From Apostichopus japonicus (taxonomy: Eukaryota; Echinodermata; Holothuroidea; Aspidochirotida; Stichopodidae), in contig NC_092582.1 of NCBI RefSeq assembly GCF_037975245.1, positions 9,710,001 to 9,774,000 on the forward strand: a DNA stretch of 64,000 bases. Direction: 5' to 3'. The position numbers were made by a program, and so were the translations under genes. The notes beneath the pieces were generated by a model. That model ran no database searches, was not told the DNA's origin, and worked only from the letters and a program-made list of their open reading frames with translations. Of this stretch, positions 1 to 13,095 are shown one piece after another. Numbering within the stretch: position 1 is the first letter of the stretch; the number at the start of each line of letters is the position of its first letter.

Positions 1-2845
1 ATAGTGAGCGAAAGGAAGAAGTAAGGGGCAACGACTAAAGACAAATAAGTCAAGATGTGTGAACAGCTAAAAAAAACTCACGAGAAAAATGATTCCAAGA
101 CGATTATCACTTGTGCACCAGCGTCATGCATCATACCTTGCAATGTAAGTTATGTCACTGTATATACCGGCTGTATATGTACTGACTGGTTGCACTGGTT
201 GGTCCTGCAACGGATGATCTTTGTCCCAGGTGGTAGAATGGTGGACCCTGGCAGGGATCATTATACATTACAGTCACCGTCGTGGTCCATCATAACACCA
301 CCTGAACAATGGTCCCACATCTCGATATGATGGACTTACTTATCGTCTGCTAAAAGTGTTATGAGTGGGCTCGTGTATGTACCTATACGAAGCCTCGCCT
401 TCCTCGCATAGCTTTATAACGATGGCTCATGCATGGAAGCACGCCCCCCCCCCCCTCACACGATACTGTTACCAATGATATCAGGTCCGACCACAACACG
501 CAGCTGCCCTCCGCACTGATCCAGAAACATAGTACATTGACACATGATAGTGCATAAACAGTGCGAATTTATACATGACACATATAGCCGTGGTAATTTA
601 AAATGCAAAAAGAAGGTGGGTGGGTGGAGGATTGTCTTCGTGGAAGGTAAAATTTAAAGGAAATGCGGAACTTTTCGGTAAAAGGTTGTCAACGTTGACC
701 TTTAACCTCTCATAATCCTTCACACCGCCCCTTATAGATTTATAAGCAACTGGTCTCCATTGTATTATAAACAATGCATAACCTGTACTATTTATTTTCA
801 GTTTTGGGCCCCTAAACGTACCATCGGACAACACTTAGTATTGTTTATGTGTAGGACCAAAAACTTTGAAACAACACCAAATTATTGCACAGTCTTACAA
901 TTTGCATCATTATAGGCACCACACTACAACTAGACTATAGTGTACATCCGCTCGGACAAAAGAGCCAAAAGTACCTAATGTAATGCTTGTTTTAGCATAT
1001 TATCAGCTGCCATCATTGTTTTTGCTGCCTTAATGTGAATCAGTATAATTAAAATTACATATGGTGTGCAAATACGGAGTATTGAAGGTGATATAAACCT
1101 AAACTCCGAGCGAGCAGATGGAAGGGTTGGGGCTCAGTATGCTAAACTTGCTCCTCTTCTAGCTCAAAATCTAAACTGTCATGATTTTGGAAATATGCAA
1201 GTGCCATGATAGGCCAATATCTCAGCTATCATGTAGTGGGTAGGATCATATAGCTCCATGGTAGGATATACCAGTTGAAAACTTCTACCTATGCTTTGGC
1301 GGGTCTAGAAATGGATGAGTTTAGTGTGTAAGTCAATGGAACGATTAATTGTGATGCGACACCTATAGGCTGTTTCTGTAATACTGTAATACAGGTACCA
1401 CAAAACAACGACACTTTAAGGACGAAACAGAGGTGGGCGTGGATGGAGCAGGTATATGTAACTAGAAAGTTTTCATTATTGACAAATATCGAACACAAAA
1501 CATAAGTGGAAATAAATGAAGCATTCTGCAGAGTCTTTATAATGATTTCATTTGCCGATTTGGAAATTTCGTCACTCAGTCACTATTTGTCATATTTTGT
1601 ATTGTCTATTTTTTATTTTTTATTATGATTACATGCCGTACAAAAAGTAAGTCAAAAATATTGAACGTTATAAGCCTTTCGCCCTCATTTTTTGACATAA
1701 TTACAAACGTGGTTGATTGGGCGAACGGAGGTCCTATAGCCGTATATACGAATTTTTAAAGGTTATCAATAGTATCAAATATTTATCAAACAAAAAAAGA
1801 ACTGCCTTTATACGTCCTTACTTTGGAGACTGTAACGGTTGAGCTAGATACTTCTATTACATGACAATAATTATTCACTCACCGACTGTTTTTACCCTTC
1901 TAATACGTTCAGAATCCCAAGATCCTAGTCTGTCTTAGAAAACAGAGCTGATTGACCAGACCGTCCTGATTATAAGTTAGTAGGTTTGGACAGTGTAACT
2001 GGTTTAGAAGTTACCGTGCGTTTATGTGCGTCATTAATAAACGAATGTATTGGTTTAGCGGCCTATACCGTATATTTCATCACAGTGTTGCAATCAACTT
2101 GCACACGTCATAACAATGAACAAAGTTTCAGCCTGTGAAAATACCCGTTTGTCTGTGCCATTACAAATTAAACGACTCATGGAAGATTACACAAATGCAC
2201 TGTTACGGTAAACCGCTTAAAACGAAAAAGTCGCATTCATTAAAATTATTATCTGGGGCGGATCCATGATTTTTAAACGGTCCGTGTGTGCCAGCCCTCG
2301 GACCGTTCAAGCCGACTACTATGTAGGGGGAGGGGGAGTGTTGGGGTCTTTCACTAAAAAGAAATCGATGTGAAATATTAAAATACTGCTTAAGCTCAAG
2401 ACTCTGTTTGCCGATTAAATGTGTAAAGTATTTATCACCACTTTGAAGCTATGCTTAGGGCACCTTAGGCGTTGGAAGATTTTTAGTGAGGAGGTTGGGG
2501 GGGGGGGGGGTTGGGGTTGCTACCGTGTATACATTTGACTTTAAAGATACATAGAAAAATTATAATGTAGAATGATACGATTCTCCAAAATCGAACCAGG
2601 AAGGAGGAAGGATTCATGACTGACTTCAAATATTTACAAAATGAAGGAAAGATCATAATGTGGAATTCCCGGGAAAAATAATTGAACAATAAATACCTGA
2701 CTATTTACGAGCAACCACATAAAAAATATATAAATAGCTTAATAAGACTGAGGTGTTTTCCAATCATGGAAGTATACCTTGTCATGGTACAGCTCTTAAA
2801 CGGTTAGAGCAGGGAGAGCACATTCCGTGGTCAGGATATGTGTGG
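1..2845. other. Unassigned intergenic or intronic sequence
   Basis: AT-rich, with poly-C at about 444-456 and poly-G at about 2498-2510. No exon with both splice sites, no RNA gene and no transposon ends were recognised. Confidence 0.6.
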
Positions 2846-2846
2846 G

Positions 2847-2992
2847 CGTCACCCAAGGAAGTACCAACCTACCATGTGGGCGTCGCGCAAGGAATTAAAC
2901 CACCAACCTACCATGTGGGCGTCACCCAAGGAAGTCAAGCACCAACCTACCATGAGGGCGACGACCCAAGGAAGTAAAGCACAACCTACGTA
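2847..2992. repeat. Minisatellite, about 35-44 bp unit, four copies
   Basis: Repeated core ACCAACCTACCATGTGGGCG followed by variable TCACCCAAGGAAGT-type sequence. Units differ in spacer length (about 35, 44 and 42 bp). Both strands stay open over it, which accounts for short ORFs here. Confidence 0.85.
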
Positions 2993-3013
2993 GAAATAGT
3001 GCTGTAACGAAAA

Positions 3014-4926
3014 GGCGCATTTACACGACATGACAAAAAATCGTCTGTGAATTTTTCTTTTAGCTGACTTGTCGTGTACGATTTTTGTCGGTACATGTGA
3101 ATGGCTTCTCCTCTTGTCGTGAGGAATTATCGTTCACGACAATGATCGTTCACGGATTTCTTTTAAAATCGCGCACGACTTGATCGCAGCGTGTGAACGG
3201 AATCTTGCTCAACATATTTCGCGCGCGACAAGATTTTGAGTTGTCGTGCAAAGTTGAGCGCTGTTCAACTTTCGTCACGATTTTCACCGGATGGTTTTAG
3301 CGACCAGTGACAATAAAATGGCTGAATTTAGCGACTCAAAGACGTGAAGAAATGTGCGATAAAAGACGATGGGCTGAAGTGAGGTAGGAATTTTCGTAAT
3401 TATTATTAAGAAGACTTGGGACCAAGATAAAAGGATAAAAAAGTTATATACTTGACTATTCTCATAAACTTTAAGAAAGAATTTCGCGTGGATGGTCACT
3501 GAAGTGATGCCATTGGTCCTATATATGTTTATTGTGTAGCACATAGTGCATACTATTATGCGATGTTGATGAGTACAGTCTAGCCGGCTTAACTTGCTTT
3601 AATCCTAAACAAATGGTTGTTGATTTTTGTTGGTTGTATTTATCTAATGTTTCTCAAGTTTTTCTGTGTCATCGGTTTGCGAGTACTCAGTGTTTGGGAA
3701 TTGTGCGTAATTTCAATGTAAAGTAATTTAAAAGATAGCCTCGTTGTCATTCGAAGGCCTAAACATGATACGGATACCTTGAAAAATCATATAGTGAATC
3801 GGATTGAATGTAATTTTGCATTATGGTAAAAGCAGATCAAATAAAATATCTCAATGTGACATGATCGTTAAACACATCCTTTATATCACAGTGTGTTGTT
3901 TTTGCATGTTCGCATACGCTAAGTTATGGATTTTTTTCTGAAACTTCGACCGTCAAAACTTAGAGCATTATTGACCGTTATCAACATCTTCACGGCAGTG
4001 AGTTGACTTCATTTTAGTCAAACTATTGACAGGACAGTGTAATATTGACTAATGTTCAAGCTTCATCATTAATTTTAACAGTGAGCAAATCAAAACAGTC
4101 TGTATTAAAAAATCTGCCTGTCTCCACTTCTCTCTCTTTCTCTCTCTCTCTGACTAAAAAACTTTGTCACTGTGAATGATAATCTCAATTATATTGCTTT
4201 GACAAACTTTGACTTCTTTTTCTCCTTTTGTTATTCCTTGTATTCATGCATGAGGCTGAGTATGTGACGTGACCTCTTTGAAGACAATCATTTCAAAAGT
4301 ACATGGTTGTCTAAAATAAATTCAAACTTGGTATGTGGATCCACCTTATAAAATATAAAAAACTGTTTTTTCTGAGGTCAAATCTAATTTGAGGTCACCA
4401 GAATTTGCAGTGTGAACCTTGTGAATACATTGTCTCTTAAAGTAATAAAAGAATAAATGTTCTCAAAAACATGTAAGGAACCCCTATGCCTATTGGCTTG
4501 CTGGCGAACACCATGCAGTTATCCCTCTACCAGATATCCTGAAGCATATCACCTGTAGCAGATAGTGAAATATTGGATGTTGATTGGATTAAAAAGATAA
4601 CATGATTGAATGCTACTTTGCAATATCAGTTACAGTTGCTCATTAGGACATACAAACTTGAAGATGTCTTTGTTCCTCTCTCTCGCTTTAGTATTTTTTG
4701 TTAGTGAGTTGGTTGAATTTCAATATTTTATTACGTTATTATACGGATATCCCGTAAGATACCTTGTTTCTGGCACCAGTACCTCATACCCTGAAACAGC
4801 ATCAAACGCACATATTTATCGCATACGCCTGTCGTATCGTGTAAATAACAAGTTGATCAAATGTTGCTCACGATTCAGTTTCGTGCACGACAAATCGTGA
4901 GGAAAATCGTGTCGTGGAAATGGGCC
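3014..4926. mobile_element. Non-autonomous DNA transposon with terminal inverted repeats and subterminal CGACA repeats
   Basis: The left end reads GGCGCATTTACACGACA and the right end, inverted, GGCCCATTTCCACGACA. An outer ATAGTGCT (2996-3003) mirrors AGCACTAT (4930-4937). The first 260 bp and last 120 bp are packed with TGTCG/CGACA words in both orientations, like transposase-binding subterminal repeats. No transposase was seen. The ends recall PIF/Harbinger-type termini, but no clear target duplication was found, so the superfamily is open. Confidence 0.6.
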
Positions 4927-4984
4927 TAATAGCACTATACTTTTGCAGTGGTTGCTACGGCGACGAGAGCTTACACGCGTGATG

Positions 4985-5457
4985 CGCGCGATTTTTTATT
5001 TTCGTAGTACAGCGAGGGAAGAATTATGAGTTATTCATATTTCCTTGCTTAGGTTCACTCAAGTCACGACTGTAACTAGAGATACCATACTTAAGGAAAT
5101 ATGTGCAACATGTTACAGTAGCAGTCGTAGCCTCACTTGTAGTGAGAGAATTACTGCCATGTACTATCGTAATGCGTATAGTTCAGTGTCATTGTGTCGA
5201 TCTGCATATATGTATAGTATACTCAACAATGGCACATTTTGATGAGATTTTCCCAGAACATACATTGATATCTATGTATATATACTACTGTATGCCAATA
5301 CCTAAACCAGAGCAGCTCCATATTCACTGGGGCATACCAGTTCTCGAGCTTGTGCCTTGTGCAAGCTTAAAACATCCACTATTCATAAGCTTAATCGTGC
5401 AAAATACAGATGAATAATTCATATTCTTCCCTCGCTGTACTTCGAAAAAAAGTCGCG
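4985..5457. mobile_element. Inverted-repeat (MITE-like) element with about 50-bp arms
   Basis: The left arm 4985-5038 and right arm 5410-5457 are near-perfect inverted copies sharing GTACAGCGAGGGAAGAAT and a flanking ATTATTCAT. The roughly 370-bp core has no convincing ORF. It begins about 60 bp after the preceding element. Target-site duplications are not clear. Confidence 0.65.
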
Positions 5458-8400
5458 GGCAGACCAGGTACGTTGGAATGTCGGGGATGCCCCCGGTGCT
5501 ACGTACGGTATTTGGTCAGCCTGCCTTTGTATTGGCCTGCATGGGATTCTGGGAAAAGTAAACAATATCAACTGTACACGTGGAAGTTCATTGCGTTCTA
5601 TTAATAGCAACCGTGTCTCTATGGGCCTGTCCGACTTACTTTACCAATTCAGTCTAAGTATGTATACCTGCTTAAATATCATTTTGTCTGTTCAATTATA
5701 CTTCTCATAGAAGAAAATATAACAAGCCAATCAATATGTATGTATTTCTGACTTCAAAGATTTCTCAAAAACCTAATAAAGGTTCTTACAACCATTCTTC
5801 CACCATTTATTGCATGTTCTGTTCCCTTTTAAGGAAATAAACGAAAGAACGTACTCTACTGGATAAGGACATCTCTTTGTCGTCTTTGGTACTATAGTCA
5901 GTTCCAAACAGTCTACCGCGATTTTTGTTTGGGGGGGGGGGGGGGTTGATGGCATATTCTGTAAACTTAACAAGGGGTAATTAAACACTGTGGAGTGAAT
6001 CTTGAGTATGTGACATCATTATGTCGATTTTACCGAAGATTAACAAATTCTGGTTTACAATATTACTTACAAAATCATGTATTTAAATAGGAAGATATAA
6101 TATTCTTACAAAAGCAGAAATTTCATGGAACTTTGAATATTGAGTGTAGGCCTACTGACAATTCAGCAAAAAGCGATCCGAAGATCCAATGCAAATCGCA
6201 TGTTATAGAGAAATCAACAAGATTTAAAAGGATAGAAACTTTTGAAGAACGTAATATCGAAATGACATCTGAAATTCTGAATGTAAAGTATCATCCTAGG
6301 AGGAGTTGTCTAAATCTTCCATTATATGAATGAGGCTAGATTTAGAAAGCTATGACCCTTCCCCCTCCCCACCCCTCTATTTTTGTGCAAGCCACAGTTC
6401 CAAATGCCAAAACTGTCAAAATATGTTTTTAAGTTGTGTTCAGTTTTTTTTGGAACAATGTGGACATAGTTTTGCGAAATTTCGTACTACACTCAAAACG
6501 TAGTATATTATAGAGCCTATTTTATCAACCACCAACATTATCGGTATGGATTGTGTTGTAGGCCTACTAACTTTGATTTATTTGTGTATAAAAATGAACA
6601 ATAAATAGCTAGGCTACAAGATCTTCCCTAACACGTGTTATATACAGATAGGCTACAAAAGACAAAATATAAGAGACAAACACACATTTTTAGTACCTCT
6701 CTGGTCTCTAGATGCTTATTTCTTTCATATGCATGGCAGTTATACAGACTTCACTTAAGTTCACTACATAACAATAAACTTGAAATTTATACTAATTACA
6801 AAACTTTTTAAAAGTTAAAAGTCATACTACAGAATATAAATCAAAATCTTTGAATATAACACGATCGCAAAGTGCAGACAAATCAAACCCATCCTTTCCC
6901 CTCTCTTACCTCCAACGATTATGGACTTGGGTATATACGCATGGTATATTTACAGAACATACACTCGAAGCTCTGAGTCTGACATGATGTAAAATACAGT
7001 ATGAGAAACAAATACGGTATATATGGTAGTCTCACACAACTTCCAGATGGTTGAAGCTAGCTCACTATTAACTTTAATTCTCACATAGTGACATAGCTAT
7101 GAGGGCACATGAATCTTTGGGGCTGCCCACATCCCAGATCCTGGTTTACTTGATTTCCCTCCTTCGCATGTATATTGCACAGTATAGATACATATATATA
7201 TATTTATATAGGCCTATAGAAGTCCTCAGAAAATGAGACAACTATTTATCTTCAGTAAATCCTATAAATCTGATTCAAACCTGTTCTTTAGTCCCTGCAC
7301 ATATCCACCCATCTCGTATTGTAATTAAGGAGTTAAGTCTACAACAAAGTAGGCAATGCATGTTAGTAGCCTCCATGGTTTTGGGCGGTATCCTTAACCC
7401 CCCCCCCCCTTCCCCACATATAGGCTACAGTAGGTCGAAGTATGTGTACAGCTCCCAAATGTGGCCCCAATCAAACGGCCGGTCACACAACGCATTATCT
7501 ATAGGCCTTATTTTAATTATATTAACAGATATATGTTTATCATATAGGCCTATATATGTCGGTAAATCAAAAGGAGAATTCTGAGCAGTTATAGGCCTTG
7601 GTCTACGTGACCTGTAGTCGTCTAGCCTAACAGTAACATGAAATGAAAAATATTATACCTCATAAACCTCAGCTCAACGAAAGTTACCACTGAATTTCGA
7701 AGTAGGCTACTGCAAATGAGAATCATATCACATAAATACATAGGCTAAACTAAGGTTATTATCAACTTACCGATTCATCAGTTAAAAATTGGCACAACTT
7801 TAGTCTAGACAGTATTCTCTTGAAAATTCCTCTGGGGAGCTCTTCTACTTACAAGTTAAAGTGTTCCACCTGCAGTATATTCTGTCCGGCTTAACTTACT
7901 AACAGCAGTACGTGGGACGTCTGTATTACTAGTTTTGATCCAAGTCACATGAAACAACACGAATTGCCTAGCTGGCTACTTGAAAATCCATCTTTATAAA
8001 TACCACCCCTTTAAGGTGACAGAAAACGCAATAAATATCTCCAAAACAGCCGATGTATGTACCACTGTGAAAGAACAAAAATAGCTGAAATAAATTCCAT
8101 ATTCGGAGTAAATATTTGTAGCACGTAAACTGTTGTGAATACCGCACACACACTGCATGAAACGAACGCCTGCATGCACAACGTTAGCACAACGATCGGT
8201 CTTTCCCCAATTCAAGTCTCGACAAGTTTTCCAGGCTGGTGCACGGCGATAAAATACAACCCGGTCCTATGTGATGCACGATAATCCCTTCTCAAACGAC
8301 AGACAATCTGAGAATTCTTGTTATCAACAAGCACAATTCGTTAATAAACAAGTCTCTTCAAGAAAACTACGGGTTTTTCATTTTCCTTCGAGTTTTTGGC

Positions 8401-8570
8401 ATGTACAGACATGTCATAGCGTGTATAGGTTATTCCCCTTACGTATACAGCTCGAAGGTCACGTAAGTGCAACAGAATGGAATGTGAAAACAAACGGAGC
8501 TGATAGCGCCACATACTGTACGTACGCCGCGTAACCAACAGACTTTGCATAGCAACAACACAGGTACAGG
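5458..8570. other. Unassigned sequence
   Basis: No gene seen. Contains poly-G at about 5932-5945, poly-C at about 7389-7399 and several AGGCCTAT words. Short ORFs lack splice context or recognisable motifs. Confidence 0.55.
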
Positions 8571-8581
8571 TGGATGATTGA

Positions 8582-8668
8582 GTGGGCGGGGTTTCCCCGT
8601 ATAGTACGTGCCATGACGTCATGGAAAGCTATGAGTTTGCCGATCAGCTCCATCGGTTTTGGCGCCAA
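8582..8668. promoter_or_regulatory. Promoter-like cluster: GC box, CRE, E2F-like site
   Basis: Within 90 bp there are GTGGGCGGGGT (8582-8592), a perfect palindromic CRE TGACGTCA (8614-8621) and TTTTGGCGCCAA (8657-8668), a palindrome matching the E2F core. The region is richer in GC and CpG than its surroundings. No coding exon was recognised on either side, so the target is unknown. Confidence 0.35.
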
Positions 8669-10913
8669 GAGCAATAACGAGAAAGAAAAAAAAAAACACT
8701 TTGTTTTGGATACAATCCACGTATATCATACACAGCAACGAGCTTATTCCATGTTCACCAGCGAGAAAATTTTCAGAATATCATTTCAGATCTACTACAG
8801 TTTGTAGGACCCAAGATGACCGTTTGTAATTTGCTATCTGGGAAGGGGGGGGGGGTGGGGGTATAAGTTAAGATATAAATAACAATGTGTTACTGGCAAA
8901 ATGAGATTATCCCAATGTAATAGAAAAAGCAGGTGAAAAATTCTCTGAACCTTCCCCTCTCCGTTTTCGTTTGTAGGGATTCACTATACCACAAGCTAGG
9001 CCTACCTGAAAATTTCAACCATAGAAATGGACAGGGCTGTTGCGCCCGGGTCCAAACTTGAATCCAATCTTTTGTGGATTTGTGGGACTCGGGTTGGCTG
9101 ATACTCGAACTTTTCTCTGACTCGTGGTGCCCATGCACATGACAGTGTCAAGGAGTGAGTCCATCAATATTTGATATTCTCTCTAATTCAATGTTGTATA
9201 TGTTTCGTTTCATAAACGAAAAGACAAGCAATCGCTTGCTGCTGTATGATCTTAAAAATCTTGAGAAATTAGAATGATTGGCTAATTTATGTAGAGTATG
9301 TACATTGTTGCCCTATAGGACCGTAATATCAAATCTGAAACGGTGCTGAGTACTACAGTGCTCTCCTAAAACATCTTATATCACAAAAACCTCATCCAAA
9401 TTGACGGACAGTAGGCTATATATGAACTGTGGAACTTGCAACCGCCCCTAATCTGTTTACTATACAACAAAGTTACTACATATCAAAGGGGAATAGTGTA
9501 CTTACATATACTATATGGTAAATTTAAAGATTAAACGCACTATGGAAGCTAGGGTAATGGGAGAGTACGGATTAAGAAGAACTTAGAAGAAAACTTTACG
9601 CAGATTATAAAGAAAGAAGAATGCTGATTTTTGCATTATTTCCTTCTGCACCTCCTTTCTAAAAAAAAAATTTAAAAAAAAAAAAAAAATGTAATGTAAT
9701 GTCAGAAATTGTTTATGGACAGTCTACTTGGCATAGAAGATAATGTCATCAGTGAAGCAGGTAGTAGTTCAGACCACTCAACCGAATCACGTTTTTTTTT
9801 CCTTCTAACGTGACAAGGATAATTAAATGGGTTGTAGCTCTACAATTAAATCTCGCAATGTATTGAGTTATTGCAAACCAAAATTTGCAGGGGACAGTGT
9901 GCCGGGTGTTACGTATACCATGCACGAAATTCTAACTGTATTCAAAACAGAAAATTACTGTAATATCAAATATATTGTCCACGTGATCATAGTCTCCAAA
10001 ATCAGGTTTTACTTGCTTATAAGTTTTTGGAGATCTGAAAGACAATTTTAAAGTCATCGCTTTAGATATAGACTTTAAATATGAGTGGGATACATGTCAA
10101 CATTCGGATAAAACGACCAAAATATGAGCCTAAAAGACAAACGTTTGAGATAAAGTGTCGAAATTACGTTTACGTTTACATTTACATTAAAATTAAATGT
10201 TGACTTATATGAGAAGCCAAAGGTTTGACCCAAAAAGCTAAAATTTCCAAGCAACGCTCTTTCGTAGGGCCTCTTGTGACACACTGATGAGGTGGATGAG
10301 CGGGGGGGGGGGGGGGTGAAGGCATCTTCCTGACTGTGGCGCCTGGAGCGCAGCATTTTGCCTCCCTCAGTCTGGTTCTTCAAAGCTATAATAGGTCAAA
10401 TACTGTGTTTTATGACAAAAAGGGAGGAACTTGAAGAAACTGAAGAAGATGCATTCCAAGGAAATTTCTTCCTTACCCCTGCCTGACCCCTGACCCCTGC
10501 CTACCTAGCTAAACTAAACACCTCAAACATATTGTAAGAGTATAGCTACGGTGAGGTGAGCTTTAGAGGGATGGGGTGGATCACAAAGGGGCTAAGAGAG
10601 GAAATTCAGTTATGTTAAAATCGAGTGCATAGTTCCTACACTGGACTCGGATTCGATCTTAGACAAGGATTGGCTGGAATCGAACTTCACGTGGATCTTC
10701 TTGAATCGACTTTAAAGTGCTGGAAACCTATGATTTATCTTTGAATATGGAGTCAAATTATTAATTTTTTTTTGTACATCCAAAAAGTTTTTCTTTACCA
10801 CTTCAGTTAATTCCCTTGAATATTGAATAATCAGGGACACAGAAGAAGAGGGGGTGGGTAGAGCGGGGAGTATTTACCCCCAGAAAGGGGGAGTGGATAC
10901 ATTCCAACGAAAG
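8669..10913. other. Unassigned sequence
   Basis: Nothing gene-like found. Holds poly-A tracts at about 9660-9690 and poly-G runs at about 8846-8863 and 10301-10315. Confidence 0.55.
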
Positions 10914-11138
10914 TGAGTTATTCCTCACATTAAAAGTTTTGAACATTATTTCGTGTTCAACTTGATCGCTGCAAGAGAACAAGAAATATCTGAAGCGCTG
11001 TCGGTAGCTTTCTCAGGGGATTCTTCTACCATTCTTTCTGTTTTGAAAAAGTTGCTACGAGAGAATAAGACAAATCTAGAATTGCTGCAGTTTTCCAGGC
11101 TTAGGCCCCTGGACCCAACATGCATGGTGGCAAAATAA
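10914..11138 (+). pseudogene. Coding-like remnant, possibly transposon-derived
   Basis: Open from just after a TGA to a TAA, with no ATG near the start. It reads like protein: AAREQEISEALSVAF, STILSVLKKLLRENK and LELLQFSRLRPLD. The amphipathic helical pattern is unusual among the short ORFs here. No domain is recognised. It lies about 380 bp before the nested hAT stack. It could be a degraded transposon or gene fragment. Confidence 0.2.
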
Positions 11139-11666
11139 GATACAATCAAAAGAATATCGGAGGGCTCCTTTTTCTGGCATGTATACGATATACTTGTACT
11201 AGTGGAAGTCACTTACGAGTCTGAGGAAACAACAGATGTCTGAATTTCCCTTCCATCGTTATAGTCGGGGGATGTTTTACCTTCTTCACACTTGCTGTGG
11301 ATGAAGTACACCTCCTTTTTTTTGATCTTCACACAAGTAGAATATTTCATATCAAGAATCCCTGCCTGAACCAAAGTTTCTTTCTGTCCGTTGTAGAGCT
11401 GTTTCTGAAAACCAGGACTTTCATACTGTCGGCAAAAGACTCAAAAGTCCATCGTAACACACTCTATGATTCTGACAAATTCCACCTCGAATGTACTATT
11501 AAGTAAAACTCACCCGACCCAGGGCCGTCTTAAGAGATCACCGGGCCCTGGGCCCGGCAATGGAGCGGGGCCCCTCAATCAAGTGAGTTCGAAAAAAGTT
11601 GCGTGAAAAATTGACATCCTTGACAATCGCTCAAGAATACATATGCCTGCATTTACCACCCCTCCC

Positions 11667-12583
11667 CATAGGCGTAGGAGCCTCATTTGATTTGGGGGGC
11701 TGCAACGACTTGCCAGAAAAATATAACCAACATTTTTCACGCGCTCCGCGCGCGTTCCACGTGTCAACGTGCATATCATCACATGCCAATATCATAAAAT
11801 CGTTTTCCGTGTTATTCCCTTCCATATTGGTTAGAATTATTGGGAAGTCGTTACAACAATAATGATAATAATTATATAAGTTTAACCATTGGAAACACAA
11901 ATTCTTCTTCTTTCAGTAGGTGCCAGTGGCGGAGCAAGGGGTATTGGTCAGGGGGTCGGAGAGAATGGTCTGTAGGGGCGCTTTCGACACTATCTAAGCG
12001 GAGCGCCACTACAGGTTGGCGCGGAGCTTACAGAAATTTTTTGAGTAAAGATACTCCCTAGATCGCCGGAATTGACCCTTTCCATGCCTTGCTAATTTGC
12101 AGATAAACAAAGAATAAATATGTGTCATCGCCATTTGTCAGAAAATTGCACCAAATGTGACAAATGTCAATAGGTATTTGAGAGCGCAATAAAAAAGTCA
12201 ATAATCGCGAATAAGTAAAAAGTGGTAAAAAGCTGAAAAGGGCGCCAGCAGTCCATTTGAGTCCGTCAGGGGGAGGGGGGGTATCCCCTGACTGTATGGA
12301 GGCTCCTCCACTGGTAGGTGTCCGAAAAATTCTCAGCATATTGCCCGAATTTTCACCAAAAAAAAATGAAAAACATATTGCAAATTATTCTTCTTTCAGT
12401 AGATGCCCGAAAAATTCTCAGCATATTGCCGAATTTTCACCAAAAAAAGAAAAAAAAGAAAAACACACTGCAAATTATTCTTCTTCCAGTAGGTGCCCGA
12501 AAAATTCTCAGCATATTGCCCGAATTTTCACAAAAAATATTGCTTGGGGGCTGCAGCCCCCCCCCCCGCCTCCTACGCCTATG
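11667..12583. mobile_element. Middle hAT-like element with internal satellite, inside the outer element
   Basis: Ends CATAGGCGTAGGAG and CTCCTACGCCTATG, flanked by CCCTCCC on both sides (7 bp visible, an imperfect 8-bp duplication). Its 5' part (GACTTGCCAGAAAAATATAAC..., CGCGCTCCGCGCG) and its satellite monomers match the 50.77-51.68 kb copy. It carries about three 84-bp monomers, one split by the inner insertion. Confidence 0.85.
11924..12313. mobile_element. Inner hAT-like MITE inserted into a satellite monomer
   Basis: A 390-bp element with ends CAGTGGCGGAGC and a matching CTCCTCCACTG. It interrupts a monomer at GTAGGTGC and is flanked by GTAGGTGC (11916-11923) and GTAGGTGT (12314-12321), an 8-bp duplication with one change. 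The uninterrupted monomer at 12490 shows the empty site. No transposase ORF. Confidence 0.88.
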
Positions 12584-13095
12584 CCCTCCCTATGTCGCGC
12601 ATAAAGCATAAAACTTTAGCTGAATAACATACGTGATATATCTAAAAGCTGAAATACATTATAGAAGAGTAATCTTCCAGTTGCCCTCCATCCCTTCCCT
12701 AACAATACTGGACTCACCATTTGTAACACCCTTGTGTTGAGTCTTTCAACTGGGGGAACTAACGGAACTTGCGGCATTTCTTGATCGTAAACTGTTGTAT
12801 GATTGGCTGAAAGTCAACCTTTTTGAGGTGTTTTGAGGTGTTGTAAGCCTTCGGGCATTGTATATTCCAGGGTGTCCAACTCAGATTCGAATATTTAATG
12901 TAAAACTCTCAAGTGTTTCACCAACTCTCGTCACAAGTTGTCAAGTATCGAATTCAATCAGGCATAATGGCCTATTCAATAAGTTTTCCTCCCAGATTAA
13001 GACATGGGGTTTCTACGATTGCGGGGCCCCTGACATCGCGGGGCCCTGGGCCAGGGCCCAGTGGGCCCATGCCTTAAGACGGCCCTGACCCGACC

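Larger units (their letters stand above)
11520..13087. mobile_element. Outer hAT-like element (host of the nested stack)
   Basis: Terminal inverted repeats CAGGGCCGTCTTAAG and CTTAAGACGGCCCTG, flanked by a perfect 8-bp target duplication ACCCGACC (11512-11519 and 13088-13095). CAG-starting ends and 8-bp duplications are typical of hAT transposons. Without the inserted elements it is about 650 bp. It encodes no transposase, so it is non-autonomous. Confidence 0.88.

Noticed and set aside
4610-4900. 96-codon ORF with hydrophobic segment
   Set aside because: Lies in the right part of the 3.0-4.9 kb transposon and runs into its subterminal repeats; no similarity.
12257-12611. 97- and 115-codon ORFs with repeated KILSILPEF-type sequence
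   Set aside because: Translations of the satellite monomers in the middle hAT-like element.
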